In this document: one piece after another, positions 1-7,708 of the stretch
Layout: each line of letters opens with the position of its first letter
Numbering within the stretch: the stretch's first letter is position 1
NCBI GenBank assembly: GCA_900473185.1
Contig: UCKU01000025.1
Span: 186,001 to 250,000, forward strand
DNA length: 64,000 nt
Source: Hyphomicrobiales bacterium
GTDB lineage: Bacteria; Pseudomonadota; Alphaproteobacteria; Rhizobiales; Rhizobiaceae
Direction of reading: 5' to 3'
Notes under the pieces: model-generated
What the model was told of the DNA's origin: nothing
Database searches by the model: none
What the model saw: the letters and a program-made list of their open reading frames with translations, nothing else
Position numbers and translations under genes: made by a program

Positions 1-121
1 AACGTTCTTCATGATGTCCCCATAGAACGGAGTGCAAAAGCGCCATCCGCTTAGCAGGGCATTCATGTCGGCACATTGACGATTGGGTGAAGCTTTGGTG
101 ACGGCCGGATAAAGCCCCGCC

Positions 122-1183
122 TCAACCGCGCCGGAGGGTCGCTGGCTGATTGAGGACGGTCACCGCGCGCGAGGAAAGTGCGATGACATCAAGCCCCTGG
201 CCGCGCCCACGCACGGCGTGATTGCCGAGGTTTTCGCCGATAATCTCCTCAGGCAGCGTCATGCGCTGGGCAAGCTCGGCGGAGATCAGCACCGGTCGGT
301 TGAGTGTCCGGCAGAGCGACTCCAGCCGCGAGGTGGTGTTCACCGTATCGCCGAAGAAGCTGATCTTGTGATGGTCGACGCCGACTTCGGCGGTGATGAC
401 GCTGCCGCCATGAAGGGCGGCCCTCAGTTTCGGCACCTGACCATAACTCTTCTTCCAGCTTGCGGCATTGGCTTCGATATCGGCGAGGATATCGAAAAGG
501 CAGCGCACGCAGCGCGCATCCTTGACGCCGCGCGCTAAGGGCCAGGTGATGATTGCCGCATCGCCGACATAGTCGTTGATCAGGCCCTTGTGACGCCGCA
601 CCGGCTCCGCGAAGGCGGCAAACAGCGAACTCAGAAGCTGCTGCGCCCTGAGGTCTCCATGCTTTTCGGCAAAGGCAGTGGATTCGGCGAGATCGATGAA
701 CAGGAAGACGCGTTCTTCCTTCACCGGTCTGCGGTAGCGGCTGATCAGCATGCTGATGAAGACCTCGCGCCCCAGTAGTTCACGCACCCTGAGCAGGAAG
801 ATCAATGTGGCGCAGACGGCGAGCGCATAGAGGAAGACATCGAACGGCATGATCAGCACGTCGATCATCTTCGGCGGCTTCAGCGCGCCAAGCAATGCGA
901 GAAGGAAACCGGCTGCCGCAAAGCCGATGCTCATCAGGATTTCGTAGATGACGAGCTCGGAGATGATGAAGAGCAGTGTCGGCAATCTCTGAATGCGTCG
1001 GTAGAGGCCGCGCAAAAATACCCTGCGCTCGAAGGCGAGAATGGGCATGCCGATGAAGAGCGCGAAGATCGCTCCGATGATGGGTGTCTGGCCGGTAAAG
1101 AAGTACAGATCATAGACCACGCCGCTGAGCGCCAGGACGAGCGCAATCAGGATCCAGTTCTGCGTTGGGGATATCTCTCTCAT
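122..1183 (-). CDS. Membrane-anchored class III adenylate/guanylate cyclase
   Basis: Predicted nucleotide cyclase of 353 residues that would make cAMP or cGMP at the inner membrane. The N-terminal half has about four hydrophobic segments (roughly residues 10-125). The C-terminal half is a class III cyclase homology domain: FLFIDLAEST carries the first metal-binding Asp, DYVGDAAI the second, and GDTVNTTSRLE matches the conserved GDxVNxxxRLE block. The start is placed at the ATG at 1183, preceded by AAGGGCGGC; a GTG seven codons upstream is also open. It sits alone, downstream of rnd and separated from it by a repeat. Substrate specificity cannot be read from sequence. The family assignment is firm, the signal sensed is unknown. 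Confidence 0.85.
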   Translation of the reverse strand: MREISPTQNWILIALVLALSGVVYDLYFFTGQTPIIGAIFALFIGMPILAFERRVFLRGLYRRIQRLPTLLFIISELVIYEILMSIGFAAAGFLLALLGALKPPKMIDVLIMPFDVFLYALAVCATLIFLLRVRELLGREVFISMLISRYRRPVKEERVFLFIDLAESTAFAEKHGDLRAQQLLSSLFAAFAEPVRRHKGLINDYVGDAAIITWPLARGVKDARCVRCLFDILADIEANAASWKKSYGQVPKLRAALHGGSVITAEVGVDHHKISFFGDTVNTTSRLESLCRTLNRPVLISAELAQRMTLPEEIIGENLGNHAVRGRGQGLDVIALSSRAVTVLNQPATLRRG

Positions 1184-1260
1184 GCCGCCCTTTCGCCGAA
1201 GCACTTCATTCGGCTATTGTTTCCCGCGCAGTGCTATGGTCAAGACATTTCGAATTTAAG

Positions 1261-1361
1261 GCAGGTCGCGCAAAACTGTGCAGTTGTTTTGCGACAACGA
1301 CATGCGTCAAGCAACGATTTGACGTGCGGCAGGCGGACCTGAAGGCTTGTAACGTACTTTA
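1261..1361 (-). repeat. Rhizobial stem-loop repeat, copy 1 (3' end of rnd)
   Basis: About 100 bp related to the copies at 32.5, 44.3 and 55.7 kb. Read on the minus strand it begins with the TAA stop of rnd and ends with a hairpin (GCAAAAC / GTTTTGC, at 1270-1276 and 1286-1292) followed by GCGAC. Shared blocks include CGCATGTCGTTG and CAGTTTTGCGCGAC. It fills the whole interval between rnd and the cyclase gene. A role in transcript 3'-end formation is inference. Confidence 0.75.
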
Positions 1362-2510
1362 AGCTGGGAGAGCGACAGTCTCGACCTTGCGGCCGGCAAA
1401 GCGCAGGGCGATCTCGCCGCGGATGAGCTGCAGCGCCGGTTCGCCGAAAAGATCGCGCCGCCAGCCATGCATGGCCGCGACCTCGGCCGTTTCGCCCTCA
1501 GCTGCAATTCTGTCGAGGTCGTCGCTGTTGGCGATTACCTTCGGCGCCACGCCGTGCTTCTCGGAAATCAGCTTGAGCAGCACCTTGAGAAGCTCGACGG
1601 CTGCTGCCGCACCTTCCGGCGGCTGTGCCTGTCGCGGCACATGCGGCATTTCGGAGCGTGGCAGCGCCAGCGCTGTATTGACCGCTTCGAGCACCGCCGC
1701 ACCCGTGGCCGAACGCTCCCAGCCCTTCGGAATCGTGCGCAGGCGCCCGAGAGCCTCGGCGTCCTTCGGCTGCTGCTGGGCGATCTCATAAATCGCGTCG
1801 TCCTTCAGCACGCGCGAGCGCGGCACATTGCGCGACCGTGCTTCGCGTTCCCGCCAGGCGGCGACATATTTCAGGATCGCCAGCTCCTGTGGCTTGCGCA
1901 GGCGCAGCTTCAGCCGCTGCCAGGCATCATCAGGGTGAATGTCGTAGGTCTCACGCGATTCAAGGATGTCCATTTCCTCGCGCAGCCAGGAGGCACGGCC
2001 TTCGCGCTCCAGTTCCGCCTTGAGGTAGAGATAGGCGTCGCGCAGATGGGTGACGTCGGCCAGCGCATATTCGAGCTGCTTGTCGGAAAGCGGCCGGCGG
2101 CTCCAGTCCGTGAAGCGCGAAGACTTGTCGATATGGACGTTCTTGGTGCGGCTGATGAGCTGATCGTAGGAAACGCTGTCGCCGAAACCGCAGACCATGG
2201 CGGCGACCTGCGTGTCGAAGATCGGGTGAGGGATCAGGTTGCCGCGATTGAAGATGATTTCGATATCCTGCCGCGCGGCATGAAACACCTTCAGCACAGC
2301 GGGATTGGCCATCAGTTCGAAGAAGGGTGCAAGATCGATATCCTTTGCCAGCGGATCGACCAGCACTTCCACCGTCGGGCTCGCCATCTGGATCAGGCAC
2401 AGTTCCGGCCAGAAGGTTGTCTCACGCAGGAATTCAGTATCGATGGTAATGAAATCGGACTTGGCCAGCTCTTTGCAGGCGGCCGCCAGATCGGCGGTGG
2501 TTTCGATCAT
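1359..2510 (-). CDS. rnd: Ribonuclease D
   Basis: 3'-5' exoribonuclease of 383 residues involved in 3' trimming of tRNA and other stable RNAs in the cytoplasm. The N-terminal DEDD exonuclease domain (about residues 1-170) opens with the ExoI motif DTEFLRE and contains FHAARQDIE (ExoII) and YALADVTHL (ExoIII, D-Y/L type). An HRDC helical domain follows near residues 205-285. Length matches alphaproteobacterial RNase D. The start ATG at 2510 fits the first conserved residues. The stop codon lies at the edge of a dispersed repeat. aspS and rnd are commonly near one another in rhizobia; here they are separated by the oxidase gene. Confidence 0.95.
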   Translation of the reverse strand: MIETTADLAAACKELAKSDFITIDTEFLRETTFWPELCLIQMASPTVEVLVDPLAKDIDLAPFFELMANPAVLKVFHAARQDIEIIFNRGNLIPHPIFDTQVAAMVCGFGDSVSYDQLISRTKNVHIDKSSRFTDWSRRPLSDKQLEYALADVTHLRDAYLYLKAELEREGRASWLREEMDILESRETYDIHPDDAWQRLKLRLRKPQELAILKYVAAWREREARSRNVPRSRVLKDDAIYEIAQQQPKDAEALGRLRTIPKGWERSATGAAVLEAVNTALALPRSEMPHVPRQAQPPEGAAAAVELLKVLLKLISEKHGVAPKVIANSDDLDRIAAEGETAEVAAMHGWRRDLFGEPALQLIRGEIALRFAGRKVETVALPA

Positions 2511-2570
2511 ATCAATTCATTCGCAAGGAAGAGGTCAGTTAAACCTTCCTTCCCCTTTCGAAGAGATATG

Positions 2571-2732
2571 TCAATACGGTGAGCGGGGGCTTTGCCTTCG
2601 TGAAGCCTTATTCACCGGGTGCAGTCCGTGCTTTCTGCGAGCGCTGCGTTCGTTCACAAGAACGGCAGCCCGTCCGCCGATGGCGACCATTACCGGCAGG
2701 GTGATAAAGGCGAAGATTTCAATGCCGCTCAT
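2571..2732 (-). CDS. Small hypothetical membrane protein (53 aa)
   Basis: A 53-codon reading frame between rnd and the multicopper oxidase gene, on the same strand as both. The product starts MSGIEIFAFITLPVMVAIGG, a single predicted transmembrane helix, followed by a strongly basic tail rich in Arg and Lys. That layout (short periplasmic start, helix, cytoplasmic positive charges) is typical of genuine single-pass small proteins. No convincing ribosome-binding site is visible before the ATG, so it may be translated from the read-through oxidase transcript or be spurious. No function is known to me. Confidence 0.45.
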   Translation of the reverse strand: MSGIEIFAFITLPVMVAIGGRAAVLVNERSARRKHGLHPVNKASRRQSPRSPY

Positions 2733-2784
2733 AGGAGCAGACTTCACGCTGTATCACCGCACGGCAATCGAAAGCCAAGCAATA

Positions 2785-4176
2785 TCAAACCACGCGAAGA
2801 TAGCTCGTCATGCCCGTCTTCTGGTGCTCGATGATATGGCAATGCAGCATCCAGTCGCCGGGATTGTCGGCGACGAAGGCGAGCTGCACCTTCTCGTCCG
2901 GCTGGATGAGATAGGTGTCGGAAACGAGCGGCATCACCTCGCGTGTCGATGACGAGACGACGGTGAAGCTCATGCCATGCAGATGGATCGGGTGCGTGTG
3001 CGGCGTAACGTTTTCCAGATTGAAGACGTAGCTCTTGCCGAGCTTCAGTTCGGCAAGCGGTGCGGTCGGATCGGGCGTATCACCCGGCCACGGCACCTTG
3101 TTGATGGCCCAGAAGCTGTAGCCGAGCGTGCCGCAGATGCTTTCGACAGCCGCATTCTCCGCCGTGGCGGAAAGCACGAGCGGGATTGTTTCTGCCGAAG
3201 AGAGATCAGCCTTCGGCACCGGGTTTTCTGCGAGCGCACCGAGATCGCCGATATTGCGCTTCAGTGACTGCCCGGTGGCGCGCAAGCTCGCGATCACCTT
3301 CGGCGTCGTGCCGCGAATGTCCTCCAGCGTCGCGACCGCGCCCTCGCTGTCCGGCATCCGAACGGCGAGGTCGAGCCTCTGGCCCGGTCCGATCTGCAGA
3401 AGATCCAGCGAGAAACGCATCGGCACCGGATTGCCATCGATGGCGATCACAGTGGCACCGGCGCCTTCCATCTTCAGCTGGAAGATGCGGGTCACATCGG
3501 TGACGGCGATGCGCAGGCGGATCAGCCCGCCGGCCGGCGCATCATATTTCGGCTCCTGCTGCCAGTTCGCAGTGCGCACTGTGCCATATGTGCCGGCCTT
3601 AGCGGCATCGCGCGGGCGGAAGGGAGCAATGAACTGACCGTCGCCGCCAAGCCGCCAGTCGCGCAGGTTGAGCACGACCTCCGCATCGAAGGCGGGATCA
3701 TCAGGATCTTCGATGACAAGCACGCCCGTCATGCCGTGGCCCATCTGGGTCAGCGTGTTGCAATGCGGATGATACCAGAAGGTGCCGGCGTCCGGCGGCG
3801 TGAAGAGATAGTCGAAATTGTCGCCCGTATAGACATAGGGCTGCGTCATGAAGGGCACGCCGTCCATTTTGTTGTCGATGCGCAGCCCATGCCAGTGGAT
3901 CGTCGTCGGTTCATCGAGGCTGTTGGTGAGCCGTGCCGCATAGGGCTTTCCCCGTGGCATGCGCAGCACCGGCGGCTGGCCGTCATCACCCCATGTCATG
4001 ATGTCCCGGGTCGGCGCGGCATCGACGATCTGCGCCGCGGTCTTGCGTGCCGTCAGCACACGCGGCTCAGGCGCGGCCTCCGCCAGCCCGAACCGCCCTG
4101 CGATCGCCATGCCAGCGCCATAGGCGCCGGCGACGGCGGAAGCCTTGAGCAGGTTGCGGCGTGTGAGGAGGGGCAT
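2785..4176 (-). CDS. Multicopper oxidase, Tat-exported
   Basis: Periplasmic laccase-like copper oxidase of 463 residues. It opens with a twin-arginine signal (LTRRNLLKASAVAGAYGAGM), meaning export in folded form. All four copper-ligand segments are present: HWHGLRID and WYHPHCNT in the first cupredoxin domain, HTHPIHLHGMSF and MLHCHIIEHQKTGM in the last. HCHIIEH supplies the type 1 Cys-His pair, and the Met 5 residues after the last His is a likely axial ligand. The start at 4176 is chosen because it puts the RR motif at residues 6-7. The substrate (Cu(I), phenols, metal ions) is unknown; no copper regulator or copZ/copA gene is adjacent. Confidence 0.9.
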   Translation of the reverse strand: MPLLTRRNLLKASAVAGAYGAGMAIAGRFGLAEAAPEPRVLTARKTAAQIVDAAPTRDIMTWGDDGQPPVLRMPRGKPYAARLTNSLDEPTTIHWHGLRIDNKMDGVPFMTQPYVYTGDNFDYLFTPPDAGTFWYHPHCNTLTQMGHGMTGVLVIEDPDDPAFDAEVVLNLRDWRLGGDGQFIAPFRPRDAAKAGTYGTVRTANWQQEPKYDAPAGGLIRLRIAVTDVTRIFQLKMEGAGATVIAIDGNPVPMRFSLDLLQIGPGQRLDLAVRMPDSEGAVATLEDIRGTTPKVIASLRATGQSLKRNIGDLGALAENPVPKADLSSAETIPLVLSATAENAAVESICGTLGYSFWAINKVPWPGDTPDPTAPLAELKLGKSYVFNLENVTPHTHPIHLHGMSFTVVSSSTREVMPLVSDTYLIQPDEKVQLAFVADNPGDWMLHCHIIEHQKTGMTSYLRVV

Positions 4177-4321
4177 CGGTAGGCTCCGTATTGAATGATG
4201 CCTCCTTTTAAAGTTGACTGCCGCCTTCAGCAATATGCCGCCTTCGGCCAAACTGCCGCAGCGAGACCGCCCCAGCTCCTTCGGAAACGAGGGGGCAAAC
4301 GGCCTGTCGGCTGCGCCAAGC

Positions 4322-4351
4322 CTTGACAAATCAGAGCGTCCATGCGCTTTT
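4322..4351 (+). promoter_or_regulatory. Candidate sigma-70 promoter of aspS
   Basis: CTTGACA matches the rhizobial -35 consensus (CTTGAC) well. The hexamer 17 bp downstream (GCTTTT) is a weak -10. It lies about 75 bp before the aspS ATG. Judged by eye only. Confidence 0.35.
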
Positions 4352-4427
4352 CCGCCCGATTTTCTTGTCGGCGCTGCAGGTCTTCGGCCATGCCGCCGTC
4401 TTAAGCCAAATGCCAGGATTTGAGATC

Positions 4428-6218
4428 ATGCACCGCTACCGCAGCCACACATGTGCCGCTCTTCGCAAGTCGGACGTCGGCTCGACTGTCCGTATTTCCG
4501 GCTGGGTCCATCGTGTCCGAGATCATGGCGGCGTGCTGTTCATCGACCTTCGCGACCATTACGGCATCACCCAGGTCGTCGCCGATCCGGACAGCCCGGC
4601 CTTCAAGATGGCCGAAACCGTTCGCGGCGAATGGGTCATCCGCATCGATGGCCTCGTCAAGGCGCGCACGGAAGACACCGTCAACAAGACCATGGCCACC
4701 GGCGAGATCGAGCTCTATGCGCAGGAGATCGAAGTTCTCTCCGCCGCCAAGGAGCTGCCGCTGCCGGTCTTCGGCGAGCCGGACTATCCGGAAGACGTTC
4801 GCCTCAAGTACCGCTTTCTCGACCTGCGCCGCGAAACGCTCCACAAGAACATCGTCAAGCGCACGCAGGTTATTTCCGCCATGCGCCGCGAAATGGGCAA
4901 TGTCGGCTTCACGGAATATACGACGCCGATCCTGACCGCATCCTCGCCGGAAGGCGCGCGCGACTTCCTCGTGCCGAGCCGCATCCATCCCGGCACCTTC
5001 TATGCGCTGCCGCAGGCGCCGCAGCAGTACAAGCAGCTTCTGATGGTCGCCGGCTTCGACCGTTACTTCCAGATCGCGCCCTGCTTCCGCGACGAAGATC
5101 CGCGTGCCGACCGCCTGCCGGGCGAATTCTACCAGCTCGACCTCGAAATGAGCTTCGTGACCCAGGAAGATGTCTGGAACACGATGGGTCCGCTGATGAG
5201 CGGCATTTTCGAAGAGTTTGCCGAAGGCAAGCCGGTCACCAAGGAATGGCCGCGCATTCCCTATGATGAAGCAATCCGCAAATATGGCTCCGACAAGCCG
5301 GACCTGCGCAACCCGATTGTCATGGAAGCCGTGACAGACCACTTCGCCGGCTCCGGCTTCAAGGTCTTCGCCAACATGATCGCCTCCAACCAGAAGGTTC
5401 AGGTCTGGGCGATCCCGGCCAAGACCGGCGGCTCCAGAGCCTTCTGCGACCGTATGAACGCCTGGGCGCAGTCGACCGGCCAGCCAGGCCTCGGCTACAT
5501 CTTCTGGCGCAAGGAAGGCGAAAAGCTCGAGGGCGCAGGTCCCCTTGCCAAGAACATTGGCGAGGAGCGGACCGACGCGATCCGCACGCAGCTCGGCCTT
5601 GGTGACGGCGACGCCTGCTTCTTCGTTGCCGGCGATCCCGCCAAGTTCTACAAGTTCGCAGGTGAAGCCCGCACCAAGGCGGGTGAGGAACTGAACCTTG
5701 TCGACCGCGACCGCTTCGAACTGTGCTGGATCGTCGACTTCCCGTTCTTCGAATGGAACGAAGAAGAAAAGAAGGTCGACTTCGCCCACAACCCGTTCTC
5801 GATGCCGCAGGGCGGCCTCGATGCACTGACCAACCAGGATCCGTTGACGATCAAGGCGTTCCAATACGACGCCGTCTGCAACGGCTTCGAAATCGCGTCG
5901 GGCTCGATCCGTAACCAGTCGCCGGAAACCATGGTCGCCGCCTTCGAAAAGGTGGGCTTGAGCCAGCAGGACGTCGAGGATCGTTTCGGCGGTCTCTACC
6001 GTGCCTTCCAGTACGGCGCCCCTCCGCATGGTGGTGCTGCCTTCGGTATCGACCGTATTGTCATGCTGCTCGTCGGCGCCAAGAACCTGCGCGAAATTTC
6101 GCTCTTCCCGATGAACCAGCAGGCTCAGGACCTCTTGATGGGCGCCCCGACCCCGGCAACGCCCACCCAGCTGCGCGAACTGGCGATCCGCCCGATCCCG
6201 CCGCAGAAGAAGGATTGA
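4428..6218 (+). CDS. aspS: Aspartyl-tRNA synthetase
   Basis: Class II aminoacyl-tRNA synthetase of 596 residues charging tRNA-Asp. Domains run in the bacterial order: N-terminal OB anticodon-binding fold (about 1-110), catalytic core with motif 2 FRDEDPRADR and motif 3 GAAFGIDRIVML, and the bacterial GAD insertion between (about 285-420). The start ATG at 4428 gives the usual N-terminus MHRYRSHTC; an upstream in-frame extension from 4323 has no supporting features. The anticodon domain carries RVRDHGG, where a His occurs in non-discriminating enzymes and a Leu in E. coli; the enzyme may therefore also charge tRNA-Asn, to be amidated by GatCAB (inference). It is followed by a strong bidirectional terminator. 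Confidence 0.97.
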   Translation: MHRYRSHTCAALRKSDVGSTVRISGWVHRVRDHGGVLFIDLRDHYGITQVVADPDSPAFKMAETVRGEWVIRIDGLVKARTEDTVNKTMATGEIELYAQEIEVLSAAKELPLPVFGEPDYPEDVRLKYRFLDLRRETLHKNIVKRTQVISAMRREMGNVGFTEYTTPILTASSPEGARDFLVPSRIHPGTFYALPQAPQQYKQLLMVAGFDRYFQIAPCFRDEDPRADRLPGEFYQLDLEMSFVTQEDVWNTMGPLMSGIFEEFAEGKPVTKEWPRIPYDEAIRKYGSDKPDLRNPIVMEAVTDHFAGSGFKVFANMIASNQKVQVWAIPAKTGGSRAFCDRMNAWAQSTGQPGLGYIFWRKEGEKLEGAGPLAKNIGEERTDAIRTQLGLGDGDACFFVAGDPAKFYKFAGEARTKAGEELNLVDRDRFELCWIVDFPFFEWNEEEKKVDFAHNPFSMPQGGLDALTNQDPLTIKAFQYDAVCNGFEIASGSIRNQSPETMVAAFEKVGLSQQDVEDRFGGLYRAFQYGAPPHGGAAFGIDRIVMLLVGAKNLREISLFPMNQQAQDLLMGAPTPATPTQLRELAIRPIPPQKKD

Positions 6219-6235
6219 GGCGCAAGCTCTTCAAC

Positions 6236-6270
6236 AAAAAAGCCCGGCGAGATCATCGCCGGGCTTTTTT
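6236..6270. terminator. Bidirectional intrinsic terminator
   Basis: Perfect 9-bp stem GCCCGGCGA / TCGCCGGGC with a 5-nt loop, flanked by A6 on the left and T6 on the right. It therefore serves both convergent genes: aspS on the plus strand and the 6289-7479 gene on the minus strand. Confidence 0.92.
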
Positions 6271-6288
6271 GTTGGATCCAGAACAGGC

Positions 6289-7479
6289 TCAATCGTTCGC
6301 CGAAACCTTCACGCCGAGCATCTGCGGCACTGTGTTGGGTGCACCCATGGCAGCGCCGACGATCATCGGGAAGGCGACCGGCTTGTCCGGCGTGGCCTTG
6401 ACGGTCAAGCTCTTCGGATTGTCGAGGAAGGTGCTGACGGCAGCCGAAATCGCATTCTGCAGTTCCGGAATGTTGAGCTGTGCCAGCATAATCGGCGTCA
6501 TGGCCTTCAGCGAATCCGCCATCTGCTGGCCCGAAACGTTCTGCTTCGAGCCGGCATAGTCCAGCGCACGCTTGGTGATCGATGCATCGTCGAAGCGAAT
6601 CTGGGCGGAATCGAACGTCAGCTGCTGGGCAAGGCCGAGCATGGCGAGACCGAGCGCCTGCTGCGCTTCTTCCTTGTTCGGGTTGGCTTCCGACTGCTTG
6701 ATCGCGTCCTGCATCGACTTCATGAAGGCTAGCGTGTAGCCGGAGATTTTGAAGCCGAAGTTCAGCTTGCCGACGTTGGTGAGGTCGAGGGAAATCTCGG
6801 ACAGATCGACTGTACCGGGTTCGAGATCCCAGGCGCCCTTGACGCTGATGTCGCCTTGGACGTGCTGAAGCGCCAGCTTCTCGAGCGCTTCCTTGCTGTC
6901 CGGAGTGTCTCCGGCCTGGCTGAGATCTGCCTTCATGCTCTTGAACGCGCCGTCAAAATCGAAGCCGGATTCATCTTCGCGCAACGTTGCGTTCATGTCG
7001 CTTTGGAGCACCGAGAATACCTCCGCACCATCCTTGACGATCTTGATCGCACCGGTATGGGCGCTTTCGGCGAAGAACATGGAGTCGATTGTGTCGCCGG
7101 GCTGGGCGGGAACGGAGATGCCGCCGAGCGTTAGTTCCTGGGCGCTTACGGTCACGCCATCCTTGGACGAGTTGATGTCGGGGAAGGCGGCCTCTTCGAT
7201 ATAATAGCTGCCGTCATCCTGCTCTTCCACGCCGGAGAGGGTGACCTCGCCGATGGAGACCGGTTCGCCGCCAGCCGGCTTGATGCTGAGGTTCTTGAGG
7301 GTGACGGTCGTGCCGTCGATATCGACGCCATCCGCGGCGACAATCATCCCGCCCTGCTGGCTGTAGGCGGCATTGATCTTCGTCAGGAGGTCCTGGCCGT
7401 CCAGCGCGAACGCGGAACCGGCAAACGAAAGAAGGGCTGCGCTCGACAGCATCAGCCGCGTTGTGCGGTAAAAGGTCAT
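6289..7479 (-). CDS. Conserved periplasmic protein of unknown function
   Basis: 396-residue protein with a clear Sec signal peptide (residues 1-25, cleavage near GSAFA-LD). The rest is soluble and beta-rich, with repeated 'D-G-x-T-V-T-L-K-N-L' style strands reminiscent of the AsmA/DUF945-type proteins that build lipid-facing beta sheets, and a helical segment around residues 250-330. I do not recognise a defined family or catalytic residues. It stands alone and converges on aspS with a shared terminator. Its own promoter must lie in the 229 bp before parC, which is transcribed divergently. Confidence 0.75.
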   Translation of the reverse strand: MTFYRTTRLMLSSAALLSFAGSAFALDGQDLLTKINAAYSQQGGMIVAADGVDIDGTTVTLKNLSIKPAGGEPVSIGEVTLSGVEEQDDGSYYIEEAAFPDINSSKDGVTVSAQELTLGGISVPAQPGDTIDSMFFAESAHTGAIKIVKDGAEVFSVLQSDMNATLREDESGFDFDGAFKSMKADLSQAGDTPDSKEALEKLALQHVQGDISVKGAWDLEPGTVDLSEISLDLTNVGKLNFGFKISGYTLAFMKSMQDAIKQSEANPNKEEAQQALGLAMLGLAQQLTFDSAQIRFDDASITKRALDYAGSKQNVSGQQMADSLKAMTPIMLAQLNIPELQNAISAAVSTFLDNPKSLTVKATPDKPVAFPMIVGAAMGAPNTVPQMLGVKVSAND

Positions 7480-7708
7480 GAGAAAGTCCCCTGGTGGTGT
7501 GTGCCGTTGAATATTGCAATGAAGCGACTGCGAAACGGTCCGGCTTTATATTTTGCAGACCCCTAAATTTCTGTTGAAGGGCTCGGCAAACAAAGTCCAA
7601 ATTCGGGCGATACTTTTCCCGTCCTTCATGTCAGCAGAAAGACGTCATCCACAGCCGGAATGCCCGGATTCCTTGCCCCACAGGCACTTCTGAGTTAGTC
7701 AGGGTTCC

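Noticed and set aside
1..121. Partial gene at the left edge
   Set aside because: No open frame with conserved residues runs off the edge here; only the 3' flank of the cyclase gene is visible.
4401..6029. 542-codon open frame antisense to aspS
   Set aside because: It mirrors the real gene in high-GC DNA, has no recognisable domain, and aspS is unambiguous on the other strand.
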